Source: JAIXWP01 sp965247015 (GTDB lineage Bacteria; Bacteroidota; Bacteroidia; Flavobacteriales_D; Sanyastnellaceae). From it: 64,000 bases of DNA. Numbering within the stretch: the stretch's first letter is position 1; the number at the start of each line of letters is the position of its first letter. The stretch covers positions 186,001-250,000 of the forward strand of contig CBDFGG010000004.1 of the NCBI GenBank assembly GCA_965247015.1. The letters run 5' to 3'. Both the position numbers and the translations under genes were made by a program. Positions 1-9,040 of the stretch are shown piece after piece. The notes under the pieces were generated by a model that was not told the origin of the DNA, did no database searches, and worked only from the letters and a program-made list of their open reading frames with translations.

Positions 1-11
1 GCGGGTGCGGG

Positions 12-52
12 TGGGATATGTGTAAGTAATTGTGGGAGATGTGTAAGTGATG
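12..52. repeat. Imperfect 21-bp direct repeat
   Basis: Two similar units, at about 12-30 and 33-51, share GATGTGTAAGT-like cores (the first reads GATATGTGTAAGT). The 21-bp period is three heptads, so this may be a degenerate relative of the 7-bp arrays elsewhere in the window. It lies upstream of the first gene; no function is apparent. Confidence 0.4.
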
Positions 53-111
53 GGGGGAATGAGGTGGGGATATTTACGGGTGAGATTAATTACTTACTTA
101 AAAATAATAAA

Positions 112-267
112 ATGGGAAATTTACTTTACCTGATCGCGGTGCTTTTAATTATCGGATGGGCGATCGGTTTCTTCGCATACGGCACCGGCGGACTCATCCA
201 CGCGCTCCTCGTTATCGCTATCATCGCCATCGTGCTGCGGGTGATTCAAGGGAATAAGGTGATTTGA
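112..267 (+). CDS. Small membrane protein, lmo0937/DUF5670-like
   Basis: A 51-residue protein that is almost entirely hydrophobic. Two predicted membrane helices are separated by a GTGG turn, followed by IHALLVIAIIA and a short basic tail (RVIQGNK). This layout fits the tiny lmo0937-type (DUF5670) inner-membrane proteins found widely in bacteria, whose role is unknown. An in-frame start at 64 exists, but the ATG at 112 gives the usual family length and begins directly at the hydrophobic segment. The gene stands alone; a heptamer array and the aminotransferase follow. Family assignment comes from pattern recognition only. Confidence 0.7.
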   Translation: MGNLLYLIAVLLIIGWAIGFFAYGTGGLIHALLVIAIIAIVLRVIQGNKVI

Positions 268-313
268 TTCTCGATTTTATGGAGCGATCGTCCAAATCGT
301 CGATGATTGTTTT

Positions 314-369
314 GGCTAGTGGCTTGCGGCTTATGGCTGAATAGTTCATTGTTCTTGGTTCTTGGTTCC
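314..369. repeat. Heptamer array, two families in one register
   Basis: Eight consecutive 7-bp units. The first four are GGCTAGT, GGCTTGC, GGCTTAT and GGCTGAA. After two transitional units come TGGTTCT and TGGTTCC. The GGCTNNN and TTCTTGG families therefore abut in the same 7-bp phase. The array is intergenic, downstream of the small membrane protein gene. Confidence 0.75.
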
Positions 370-430
370 CCCCGCCATTGGCCGCTAGCCGCAGGCCTTG
401 ATATCCGTGGGAGGGTGCCTGAGTAGCGGC

Positions 431-488
431 GGCAGCCGCGTATCGAAGGCAGCCGCGTATCGAAGGCAGCCGCGTATCGAAGGCAGCC
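431..488. repeat. 17-bp minisatellite, 3.4 copies
   Basis: The unit GGCAGCCGCGTATCGAA is repeated perfectly at 431, 448 and 465, with a partial fourth copy from 482. It ends about 12 bp before the -7 box of the aminotransferase promoter, so copy number could change the upstream promoter region. Confidence 0.9.
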
Positions 489-499
489 GGTGGCCGCAT

Positions 500-507
500 T
501 ATCTTTG
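500..507 (+). promoter_or_regulatory. Bacteroidota -7 box TATCTTTG
   Basis: An exact TAnnTTTG match that ends only 4 bp before the ATG at 512. Transcription would start at or beside the start codon, giving a leaderless mRNA. No -33 TTG is visible at the usual spacing. Confidence 0.65.
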
Positions 508-511
508 CGGT

Positions 512-1684
512 ATGGAGAATCGGATATTTTTTGATAATCATTTGGCGCATACTACGATGATGCCGTTGGGGATTCGGGTGGAACGCGCGGAGGGGATTTA
601 TGTGTATGATACGGATGGTAAAGCTTACATGGATATGGTGTCGGGTATCGGCGTGAGCAACATCGGTCATGGTGTGAAACACGTCATCGATGCGATCAAA
701 ACGCAACTCGATAAACACATGCACGTGATGGTCTATGGTGAATACGAACAGTCTGCTCAATCGCGCGCTGGTCGCCTCCTCACTTCTCTCCTACCTGATT
801 CTCTCAACTGTGCTTTCTTTGTCAATAGCGGAACGGAAGCGAATGAAGCGGCACTCAAATTAGCGAAACGAATTACTGGTAGAACGAAACTAGTGAGCTG
901 TCGCGGTGCATATCACGGTAGCACGCACGGCTCGCTTTCGGTGAGCGGTAATGAAATGAAAAAATATGCGTTCCGCCCTCTCTTACCTGATGTGCATTTT
1001 ATGCGCTTCGGAAATTTCGATGATCTCGAAATGATCGATTGCTACACGGCGGGCGTCATCATGGAAACGGTGCAAGGTGATGCTGGTGTGCGCATCCCTT
1101 CCCCTGAATATCTTCAAGCGGTGCGCAAACGCTGCAACGATGTGGGCGCGCAATTAATCTTCGATGAAATTCAATGCGGCATGGGTCGCACAGGGACGAT
1201 GTTTGCCTTTGAACAATTTGGTGTGACTCCTGATATCCTCACGCTCGGTAAAGCGCTCGCTGGTGGAATGCCGGTGGGATGCATGGTGAGCTCGAAATCA
1301 AAAATGCAAGAGCTAACATTCGATCCACCCCTGGGACACATTTCTACTTTTGCCGGACACCCTGTGATCTGCGCGGCTGTAGCGGCGACGCTCGAATATA
1401 TGATCGAGCATAAAATTGTTGATGAAGTAGAAAAGAAAGGAAATTATATCGCTGAAAAATTGCGCACAATGCCTTCGGTAAAAGAGGTACGTCAACGCGG
1501 ATTGTTTTTCGCAATCGATATGGAATCGGCAGAATTCGTAAATCAAAAAGTAGTACGACTCCTCGAAAAAGGATTGGTGAGCTTTTGGTTTTTGTCGTGC
1601 CCTTGGTCCTTCCGAATCGCTCCCCCCCTCACTATTACGTGGGAGGAGATCGATCGGATGATTGATTTAATAATCGAAGATTAA
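512..1684 (+). CDS. Class III PLP-dependent aminotransferase
   Basis: A 390-residue cytosolic aminotransferase of the acetylornithine/ornithine/4-aminobutyrate (class III) fold. Visible signatures are the PLP-phosphate loop NSGTEANE, the AYHGSTHGS segment, FDEIQCGMGRTG with its PLP-ring Asp, and the Schiff-base Lys in TLGKALAGG. Length is usual for the family. The ATG at 512 is chosen because family homology begins there and the upstream in-frame sequence is minisatellite. The substrate cannot be fixed: ArgD/LysJ-type or another omega-aminotransferase is possible. No biosynthetic partner is adjacent. Its stop codon directly abuts the stop of the convergent giant gene. Confidence 0.88.
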   Translation: MENRIFFDNHLAHTTMMPLGIRVERAEGIYVYDTDGKAYMDMVSGIGVSNIGHGVKHVIDAIKTQLDKHMHVMVYGEYEQSAQSRAGRLLTSLLPDSLNCAFFVNSGTEANEAALKLAKRITGRTKLVSCRGAYHGSTHGSLSVSGNEMKKYAFRPLLPDVHFMRFGNFDDLEMIDCYTAGVIMETVQGDAGVRIPSPEYLQAVRKRCNDVGAQLIFDEIQCGMGRTGTMFAFEQFGVTPDILTLGKALAGGMPVGCMVSSKSKMQELTFDPPLGHISTFAGHPVICAAVAATLEYMIEHKIVDEVEKKGNYIAEKLRTMPSVKEVRQRGLFFAIDMESAEFVNQKVVRLLEKGLVSFWFLSCPWSFRIAPPLTITWEEIDRMIDLIIED

Positions 1685-4600
1685 CTACTTGCTTACTACT
1701 ACGCGAATGATGTCGTTGATGTCGCCATATGTGATGTGGAAGTGATACACTCCATTCGCATAACGACTCACATCGATTTGTTTGGACATGCTTGTATCTA
1801 CTAGCTCGCCAATTGAATTGAATACTACCACTTTCATCGGCGCCTCAATACCGGTCACAAATACCACATCCCTTGACGGGTTAGGGTAAACCGAAACGGT
1901 AGGCACATCATTTTTTTCCAAACCAATAAAAATAAAATCATACTCCGCACTCTCTTCGCTGCATCCGTTGAGCGACACTTCGACGCTGTATGCTCCGGAT
2001 TCAGACGGCGAATAATTCCATGTATTTGCTCCATCAATTGGATCTCCATTCAAGAACCACTGATACGCAGCACCCGCCACTGGGGCGATCACCAGCGTGC
2101 CGAATTCTGAATATATCACAGGTGTGATAATAGATGTAACGTTCATCGTGATCACATTGGATGTGCCTGGATCGCCCGCACATGCACCATTGCTCGTAAC
2201 GATACACGTTACTTCATCTTCATCATCTAATGAAGAGGAGGAGAACGTTGGAATGTTTTGTCCAACATTCCCTCCATTTACTTGCCATTGATAAGTGGGC
2301 GCCGAACCTCCGTCTACAACCGTGGCTGCAAACACCGCAACTTGTCCTTCACATAATGTAGTATTGTTCGCTTCGATGGTCACCGTGGGCACGATGCCAT
2401 CAATGATGTTCATGATCACGCTATTGCTTGTAGCAGTAGTAGTGCTCGCACATGGCGCATTGGAGGTGATCACGCAGGTGATGATGTCGCCATCCGTTAA
2501 TGTGCTGCTGGTATAAATCGAAGAATTATTTCCAACATTATTTCCATTGCGCTTCCATTGATAAGTTGGATTGGCGCCGCCATTGGTAGCACTTGCATTG
2601 AATGCGATGGTGGTTCCAATGCACACATCGTTTGTGGATGCGCTGATAGCCACCGCTGGTGTTACAGCTGACACGACATCTACAATAAATGTATTGCTCG
2701 TCGCCACAGAAGTGCTGGTACACGCGGCATTGCTCACCATGCTACACACCACTTCATCTCCATCGGCCCAACCTGAATCGGTGTATGTATTCGATGTTGT
2801 CGTTTGAATTTGTCCATTCACTGTCCATACATAAGATGGCGCACTGCCGCCATTGACGGGCGATGCAGTGAAGGTCAATGATCCCGTCGCACAAATTTGA
2901 GTGGCATTTGCTTGAATCGAAACGCTTGGTGTTACGATGCTCGAAACGGTAATGGTCACTGCGTTACTATTCACAGTAGACGTGCCACATGTGGCGCTTC
3001 CTGTCAATTGACACGTGATGATATCTCCATTGTTCCAAGTGGTATTGGTGTACGTTGGAGCATTCGTTCCCACGTTGCTTCCATTGCGCTTCCATTGATA
3101 TACCGGCGTTGCACCTTGGTTATTCGGTGTTGCGGTAAACGTGATGCTCTGAGGTCCACAGATCGTGGTTTGAGACGCTGCAATGCTCACAGCGGGAGTA
3201 ACTACTGGATTCACCGACATCGTGACGCTATTGCTCGTTAAACTCGTTACAGAGGCACATGCTGCATTCGATGTAAGTGTGCAAGTAATCACATCGCCGT
3301 TGTTGAGTACCGCCGAAGAATAAGTGGCACTGTTAGTCCCCACGTTATTGCCGTTGCGCTTCCATTGATACGCGGGCGATGCGCCGCCATTGGTGGGGCT
3401 CGCCGTGAATACCACGGTAGTACCCGCACAAATATTATTATTGTTTGCTGCAATCGAAATGGTAGGTGTAACAGTTGGAGTCACCGTTAATGTGATGGTA
3501 TTGCTCACCGCAGTAGTAGTGGTTACACAGCCCAAACTGGTGGTCATGGTGCAATAAATCTGATCACCATTTGCCCACGATGACGCACTATATCCGTTGC
3601 CGTTGGTAGAAACGATGGTGCCATTTTTTCTCCACACATAACTTGGACTTGCTCCACCATTATTTCCAAATGCCGTAAAGACCACGAGTCCATTTGCACA
3701 AGTGGTAGTAGTGCTCGACGACAAACTCAACGAAGGAGTCACCGCCGCAGTAACCGTCACTGTGATGTTGTTGCTATTCGCCGTCGTAGAAGTCACGCAG
3801 GACGCGGTGCTAGTTATTGTACAAGATACAATATCTCCATTGTTCCATGTAGCGTTGGTGTATGTGGCACTGTTCGTTCCCACGTTGCTGCCGTTTCTCT
3901 TCCATTGATAAGAAGGCGTAGATCCGCCATTGACGGGCGTTGCAGTGAACGTAATGCTAGTGCCTGGACAAATATTATTTGTTGATGCAGTAATAGAAAC
4001 ACTTGGAGTGACATTCGCTGTCACTGCCATCGTGATACCATTGCTCGTAGCAGTTGGTGCAGAAAGACAGGATGCATTGCTGGTCATCACCACCGTGATA
4101 ATATCACCATTGGTCCATGTGGCATTGGTATATGTCGCACTGTTAGTGCCCAAATTGCTGCCGTTTCTCTTCCATTGATAAGCAGGCGCTGCGCCGCCAT
4201 TGACGGGCGTTGCAGTGAATGTAACACTGGTACCGGCACAAATAGTATTCGTTGTAGAAGTAATGCTTACTGCTGGTGTAAAGCTATTCACCACCGTCAT
4301 CGTGATGGTATTGCTATTCGCAATGGTGGTTGTTGTGCAATTGGCATTGCTAGTTATTGTACAAGATACAATATCTCCATTGACGAGTCCTGTAGCATTG
4401 TAAGTAGAAGCATTGGTGCCCACATTGCCGCCGTTCTTTTTCCATTGATAGACCGGACTCGTGCCGCCGTTTACAGCAGTGGCTGTGAAAACGGCGGACG
4501 ATCCCGTACAGATGGTATTTGAGGAGGTAGTGATGCTTACCGAAGGAGTAACGCTTGCATCCACATTCATGGTGATGGTGTTACTCGTGACATTAGAAAC

Positions 4601-7471
4601 CAAAGAGCATTCAGCGTTGGTAGTCAATACACATTTGATATTGTCATTATCACTGAGGTTGCTATCGGTGTAAGTGGCAGCATTAGTGCCCACATTTATA
4701 TTATTCTTTTTCCATTGATAGGCAGGCGAAGTTCCACCCTCGACAATCGAAGCGGTAAATGTTACGCTCGTGCCTGCACAAATAGAAGCACTCGTGGAAG
4801 TAATGGTAACGCTCGGAATACAAGCGCTAGCGCAGAGTCCGGTATGATTGCCGATATATTGCCATGCATCGATCGGATAAACGATCCATTCTTGATCGAC
4901 ATCGAATGTTTGCAATGCTGCATTATAACCGCGGGTGATTTCTGGTTTCCGAACGATCGTTCGGTCGACGGTATTTCCGCCATTCGATCCAGCCCATCCG
5001 GTGCCGGGGTCTTGACCGATGACTCCCACCATATCGATGATGTCGCCATTCTTGGTCAATACAATCGCATCATCACCATTGAACTGCCAACCGTAATCGA
5101 TATCTGCAGCGAAATAAAATTCGAGATCACTGAGGTTGTGTGACACTACATACACATCGTCTGGATCAAGTGTTCCACCAAGAGCGAGTGATTGTGAAGG
5201 CTGAGTGCCGCCATTCGCATAGATTTCAATGCGATAGTTGCTAAGATTAATCGGCGCGCTCGAAGGATTATAAATCTCTATTGATTTATTCCAAGACGAA
5301 CCTTCTACCACTTCCGAAATAAATAATTCGCTACACGGAGCGATGTCCACCGCAGGTGGTGCGACGTATGGCACCATTTTAAATATTTGGACCAAACCGT
5401 GCGTACCGCCTACTCCATAGATTTCAGGAATACCGTCGCCATCCAGATCTCCTGATTCAACGAACTGTGAATCTTCGATGGTTTGAGCGAGCGCTACACG
5501 ACTAAAATCTTCCGTACCATCATTGATATAAATATCAATCGTGCGATCTGTGAGTGAAGTCGACACTAGATCGATATCTCCATCACCGTCATAATCATCG
5601 CCATATACATACGTTGCACCATCGACTCCCGTAGCGACTGCGACTTCCGTGTAGATTGGATATACCGCGCCATTGTTGCGATACATCACGATGCGGTTAT
5701 CTTCAGAGCTTGCAGAAAATAAATCGACGTCGCCATCATCATCCACATCGATAGCGAAAACAGAATTTGCACCGAGCGAAGAATTATCGATCACACGATT
5801 GGTGAAAGCAAGATCATTTCCATTATTCACAAACATTAGAATTTTATCACTCGGTGTGCCTTGCGCCACAAGCACATCCATATCACCATCTTCATCATAG
5901 TCGAGTGTACGCGTTTCAAATGGATCGAAATACTCACCACTTACAAGATGTTGTGTGAAAACTTCCGAACCGTTGTTTTCATACCAATACACCGCATTGT
6001 TTCCAGTACTAGAAACAACAATGTCTTTATCACCATCCATATTAAAGTCGACAATCTCGAGACTGTAAGGCGTGCTAATTCCGATGATAGGATTTACAGT
6101 AAAATTACCGCCGCCGATATTTTCGAGCCAGGTGACAGAGTTATTATCGTTTTCAGTAAATACTACATCATCATCACCATCATTATCTAAATCACCTGCG
6201 CGCATATACACGCCATCATCGGTAGTAATCCAACTTCCCAAATATTCTTGCATGCGAATGGGAGTGAATTCACCATTCTGTTCATTGCGATACCAAATGA
6301 GATTGAGGAATCCAACCGCCATCAAGTCGATGTCGCCATCATTATCGAAATCGCCGTGACACGCGCCATTCGCGTTGCCGAGGTATTTATTTAGAGCAAC
6401 AGCAGTCCATACCAGTCCGGCGCCATTTCGTTGAAGACGTGTATCGAAATTACTTGCCGCCATGATATCGATTCTTCCATCTCCAGTAAAATCATGCAGT
6501 GCTAAAAACGCAGGAGAGTCCGTGCCGTAATCAATCACCGAAGAAGTCACAAACGTTTGCGTAGCCGACATAATCGAGGCAACGACAAATTCATTTGTAA
6601 AATCAGCAGAAGCCAAATCAAGAATTCCATCTTGATTGAAGTCCGCCACATCGATGCAACGCACCACGCTCGAAGTTGAATAAAATAGTTGAGTGTATGA
6701 ACCACCATTATTTTTGAACCAGCCATATCCATCGTCGCCGGCGAAGAGTAAATCCATATCACCATCTTGGTCATAATCGCGCGCACGGATATCGCGCGGC
6801 GCATTGAAAGTATCGAGTAGCGTGCTTGTAAAAGTTGCGTTACCATTGTTCGTGTACATCAAGATCTGATCACCTTCGCGAGCAGCCGCAGCGATATCAA
6901 GGTCACCATCGTTATCAAAGTCAGCGGCATCGACACGCAGCGCACCATCGATTCCCGTAGCGATATCGATCGTCGTAAAACTTTGCGATCCATTATTTCG
7001 AAGCCAGAAAATTTTGTCACCTGTAAACGCAGCTCCTACGATATCGATGTCGCCATCATTATCCATATCACCCGCATCCACGAACACACAGCCAGTAATA
7101 CCGGTAGCCAAAGCATTTTGAGCAAACGTCTGACTACCGTTATTCCGGCACCAATAAACCGCATTGTTAGCAAGCGAAGCAGTAACAATATCGAGGTAAC
7201 CATCTTGATCGAGATCGACCGTTACAATTCCTTGAACTTCTTGTTGACTTTGAGAAATGACACGATTGACAAAATTGCCATTACCAATATTTTCTTCCCA
7301 ATATAAATTGCGTAGTCCACCACCCACCACATCCATATCTCCATCCCCATCCATATCCCCTTTCGTCATATAGAGCGTATTGGTAGAAAGGAAGCTCCCC
7401 TGAAAATTCTGCGCCTCAGCTGTAGCTGCAAGCAGGAGTATTTGTATTAAAATAAAACTTATTCTTTTCAT
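1685..7471 (-). CDS. Giant secreted FG-GAP / LTD / Ig-like protein with T9SS sorting domain
   Basis: A 1,928-residue exported protein. A signal peptide (MKRISFILIQILLLAATAEAQ region) is followed by about 15 FG-GAP/VCBS-type repeats (residues about 30-690) rich in calcium-loop-like D.D.DGD.D motifs. A lamin-tail (LTD) domain lies at about 735-860. Ten Ig-like repeats of about 90 residues (about 885-1790) share SICAG..VTFTA..NGG..P.YQWK and end TSN..T. A degenerate eleventh Ig unit and a type A T9SS C-terminal domain (VYPNPS...GVYHF) close the protein. It is probably a surface-anchored or released adhesin. Two Cys per Ig unit suggest disulfides. The start at 7471 is preferred over 7489 because the signal peptide begins there. 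Confidence 0.9.
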   Translation of the reverse strand: MKRISFILIQILLLAATAEAQNFQGSFLSTNTLYMTKGDMDGDGDMDVVGGGLRNLYWEENIGNGNFVNRVISQSQQEVQGIVTVDLDQDGYLDIVTASLANNAVYWCRNNGSQTFAQNALATGITGCVFVDAGDMDNDGDIDIVGAAFTGDKIFWLRNNGSQSFTTIDIATGIDGALRVDAADFDNDGDLDIAAAAREGDQILMYTNNGNATFTSTLLDTFNAPRDIRARDYDQDGDMDLLFAGDDGYGWFKNNGGSYTQLFYSTSSVVRCIDVADFNQDGILDLASADFTNEFVVASIMSATQTFVTSSVIDYGTDSPAFLALHDFTGDGRIDIMAASNFDTRLQRNGAGLVWTAVALNKYLGNANGACHGDFDNDGDIDLMAVGFLNLIWYRNEQNGEFTPIRMQEYLGSWITTDDGVYMRAGDLDNDGDDDVVFTENDNNSVTWLENIGGGNFTVNPIIGISTPYSLEIVDFNMDGDKDIVVSSTGNNAVYWYENNGSEVFTQHLVSGEYFDPFETRTLDYDEDGDMDVLVAQGTPSDKILMFVNNGNDLAFTNRVIDNSSLGANSVFAIDVDDDGDVDLFSASSEDNRIVMYRNNGAVYPIYTEVAVATGVDGATYVYGDDYDGDGDIDLVSTSLTDRTIDIYINDGTEDFSRVALAQTIEDSQFVESGDLDGDGIPEIYGVGGTHGLVQIFKMVPYVAPPAVDIAPCSELFISEVVEGSSWNKSIEIYNPSSAPINLSNYRIEIYANGGTQPSQSLALGGTLDPDDVYVVSHNLSDLEFYFAADIDYGWQFNGDDAIVLTKNGDIIDMVGVIGQDPGTGWAGSNGGNTVDRTIVRKPEITRGYNAALQTFDVDQEWIVYPIDAWQYIGNHTGLCASACIPSVTITSTSASICAGTSVTFTASIVEGGTSPAYQWKKNNINVGTNAATYTDSNLSDNDNIKCVLTTNAECSLVSNVTSNTITMNVDASVTPSVSITTSSNTICTGSSAVFTATAVNGGTSPVYQWKKNGGNVGTNASTYNATGLVNGDIVSCTITSNANCTTTTIANSNTITMTVVNSFTPAVSITSTTNTICAGTSVTFTATPVNGGAAPAYQWKRNGSNLGTNSATYTNATWTNGDIITVVMTSNASCLSAPTATSNGITMAVTANVTPSVSITASTNNICPGTSITFTATPVNGGSTPSYQWKRNGSNVGTNSATYTNATWNNGDIVSCTITSTASCVTSTTANSNNITVTVTAAVTPSLSLSSSTTTTCANGLVVFTAFGNNGGASPSYVWRKNGTIVSTNGNGYSASSWANGDQIYCTMTTSLGCVTTTTAVSNTITLTVTPTVTPTISIAANNNNICAGTTVVFTASPTNGGASPAYQWKRNGNNVGTNSATYSSAVLNNGDVITCTLTSNAACASVTSLTSNSVTMSVNPVVTPAVSIAASQTTICGPQSITFTATPNNQGATPVYQWKRNGSNVGTNAPTYTNTTWNNGDIITCQLTGSATCGTSTVNSNAVTITVSSIVTPSVSIQANATQICATGSLTFTASPVNGGSAPSYVWTVNGQIQTTTSNTYTDSGWADGDEVVCSMVSNAACTSTSVATSNTFIVDVVSAVTPAVAISASTNDVCIGTTIAFNASATNGGANPTYQWKRNGNNVGNNSSIYTSSTLTDGDIITCVITSNAPCASTTTATSNSVIMNIIDGIVPTVTIEANNTTLCEGQVAVFAATVVDGGSAPTYQWQVNGGNVGQNIPTFSSSSLDDEDEVTCIVTSNGACAGDPGTSNVITMNVTSIITPVIYSEFGTLVIAPVAGAAYQWFLNGDPIDGANTWNYSPSESGAYSVEVSLNGCSEESAEYDFIFIGLEKNDVPTVSVYPNPSRDVVFVTGIEAPMKVVVFNSIGELVDTSMSKQIDVSRYANGVYHFHITYGDINDIIRVVVSK
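2080..4830 (-). repeat. Coding tandem repeats of about 270 bp (Ig units)
   Basis: About ten units of about 270 bp encode the Ig-like domains of the giant protein. Some adjacent units are nearly identical at DNA level: the segment around the YQWKRNGSN codons recurs at about 3080, 3350, 3900 and 4160. This makes recombination-driven copy-number change likely. Confidence 0.85.
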
Positions 7472-7560
7472 CTCAAAAGTTATATCCAAGCAAATATGAC
7501 TAATAATATTCTACAAGGTTGCGGGGATTGAATAAGTGTTGGGGCGGGGTGAAGATTTGC

Positions 7561-7605
7561 GTTCTTGGTTCGTGGGTCTTGGTTCTTGGTTCTTGGTTCT
7601 TTGTT
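7561..7605. repeat. GTTCTTG heptamer array, left of the IS
   Basis: Units GTTCTTG, GTTCGTG, GGTCTTG, GTTCTTG, GTTCTTG and GTTCTTT, then GTT, run directly into the left IS end. The array resumes right of the IS at 9071 (GTTCTTT, GTTCTTG), so one array was split by the insertion. Confidence 0.85.
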
Positions 7606-7635
7606 TGTCCATGCCTAAATGACGTTGACCGTTTT
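7606..7635 (+). repeat. IS3 left terminal inverted repeat
   Basis: Begins TGTCCATGCCTAAAT and ends GTTGACCGTTTT. Matches the complement of 9041-9070 at 25 of 30 positions. Confidence 0.88.
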
Positions 7636-7694
7636 ATTGGAACCTAATCTTGGATTTCCAGAGATAGATTTAGATTCTGAGGTCTTGTTTTGGC

Positions 7695-8624
7695 TCAGAT
7701 AGAAACGGGCTCAATGCCCTTTCTATCTGATCTTTCCTTCGATGAGTTTTTCATCTTCGGTCTGTTTTGGCTTTGTAAAGAAAATAGTTTTTTCTCAAAG
7801 TTTACAGGAGTTTCTAATTTCAAACTCGAATGAGGTTTTCCTGAGTTGTAGGATTGCACTGCGCGGTCAACAGATTTGGTTAGTTCAGTCGTGGTGTTGA
7901 TGGACCAATATTTTAAATAGCTGTTTTTTATTACCCCATTTATTCGCTCGGCTTTACTGTTTTCATAAACTGTCTCAGCCATACTGCTCTTGATCGACAG
8001 CGCTCGAAGCAGTTTGATAAATCCTTTAAAATAGTATTGACCACCACCATCTGAGTGAAAGATCAAATCAATCGGTTTGTTCTTGCTGCCATATTTCCTT
8101 TGTTTTAAAGCCATTTGTAGTGCTGGTATGGTCGTATCCTCTGTTCTAAGTGTCTCCGATACAGAATGCCCTACTATCAGCCTTGTATACGCATCCAAAA
8201 TGAAGGTGATGTAGTAGAACTCATCGTTTATTTCAAAATAGGTTATATCGCTTACCCAAAGCTGATCATATCGAACTAACCTCAGGCCCTGTGTTAGATT
8301 ATCAAACTTGGTAACACCTCGGCTATCTGTTGTTCGTGTATACTTTCGCTCAATCTTCACTCCATATCCCATCGATTTAAAATGTTGTTCAAAACGATCG
8401 CGTCCAATGAGCTTTTCAGGTAGCTTATGAAAGATATAGCGCAACGCCATTCCTGGATGATCCTCCCTGATATCTCGTACAATTAGTTCTAGTTGTGCTA
8501 GGATCTCACATTCTTGATCTTGTCTAGCAGTCCATTGACTGATTGCTTGCTTGGATGTTCCTAATGCTTTGTACACGCTATTGTAGGACATTCCAGCGAC
8601 TTTGTACTTTTCTTTTAGCCTCAA
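7695..8624 (-). CDS. IS3 transposase OrfB (DDE integrase catalytic subunit)
   Basis: A 309-residue catalytic part of the IS3 transposase, with an rve-type integrase core. The DDE triad is visible as WVSDITYF (first Asp), FHSDGGGQY (second Asp) and ENSKAERINGVIK (Glu, with the typical K/R seven residues on). It begins with TTG at 8624, overlapping the OrfA stop by 4 bp. Its frame is also open upstream through an A9 run, so the active enzyme is probably an OrfAB fusion made by -1 frameshifting. OrfB alone may be made by coupling. No truncation is seen. Confidence 0.93.
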   Translation of the reverse strand: MRLKEKYKVAGMSYNSVYKALGTSKQAISQWTARQDQECEILAQLELIVRDIREDHPGMALRYIFHKLPEKLIGRDRFEQHFKSMGYGVKIERKYTRTTDSRGVTKFDNLTQGLRLVRYDQLWVSDITYFEINDEFYYITFILDAYTRLIVGHSVSETLRTEDTTIPALQMALKQRKYGSKNKPIDLIFHSDGGGQYYFKGFIKLLRALSIKSSMAETVYENSKAERINGVIKNSYLKYWSINTTTELTKSVDRAVQSYNSGKPHSSLKLETPVNFEKKLFSLQSQNRPKMKNSSKERSDRKGIEPVSI

Positions 8625-9007
8625 GACGGTTTGGTACCAAGTTTTTTTTTGATGTCGATTTTATAGATTTCCTCGGCCAAATCGATCATGGTGTCTTTGA
8701 AGTCCAATTGAACTTGCTTTTGACCCAAACGCCGCTCCAGATCAGCGATTTGTTTCTTGAGTTCAATGATCGTTTGAGTGTCACTTTTTGACTCAACAAC
8801 CATCTTTTCGGTCTTCTTTTTCATAGTGGAATATTTTAAAATCCATTTTCGAACAGCAGTGCCGGAGACTTCATACTCCTTACAGATCTCTGCAATTTTA
8901 CTGATTCCTCGTTCGATTTCTTGAACTTTTTTGACTTTAAATGATTCCGAAAAATAACGATTTTGACGCTCCTGTCGCGTCATTTTTGTGCTTTTGATAC
9001 TTGTCAT
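8621..9007 (-). CDS. IS3 transposase OrfA (HTH / leucine zipper)
   Basis: A 128-residue DNA-binding half of the IS3 transposase. An N-terminal helix-turn-helix (residues about 15-60, with ISKIAEICKEYEVSGTAVRKW) binds the IS ends. A heptad-rich segment (about 65-110) serves multimerisation. An alternative ATG at 8983 gives 120 residues. The last codons contain nine consecutive A on the coding strand (8642-8650), a -1 slip site into the OrfB frame. Confidence 0.9.
   Translation of the reverse strand: MTSIKSTKMTRQERQNRYFSESFKVKKVQEIERGISKIAEICKEYEVSGTAVRKWILKYSTMKKKTEKMVVESKSDTQTIIELKKQIADLERRLGQKQVQLDFKDTMIDLAEEIYKIDIKKKLGTKPS
8642..8650 (-). promoter_or_regulatory. A9 slippery site for -1 frameshifting in the IS3
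   Basis: On the minus strand the run reads C-AAAAAAAAA-C inside OrfA. Slipping back one base enters the OrfB frame, which has no stop between the run and the OrfB start. This matches the known A6-7 programmed frameshift of IS3 elements; its efficiency is unknown. Confidence 0.7.
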
Positions 9008-9040
9008 CCTATTACCATTTTTAAAGTTGTTTTTACTTCA

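Noticed and set aside
221..760. Minus-strand 179-codon frame opposite the aminotransferase 5' end
   Set aside because: It covers the minisatellite and heptamer tract and the opposite strand of a clear enzyme gene; no family resemblance.
2097..4673. Plus-strand frames opposite the Ig repeats of the giant gene
   Set aside because: They recur with the 270-bp repeat period and are antisense shadows; the minus-strand frame has the signal peptide, domains and sorting domain.
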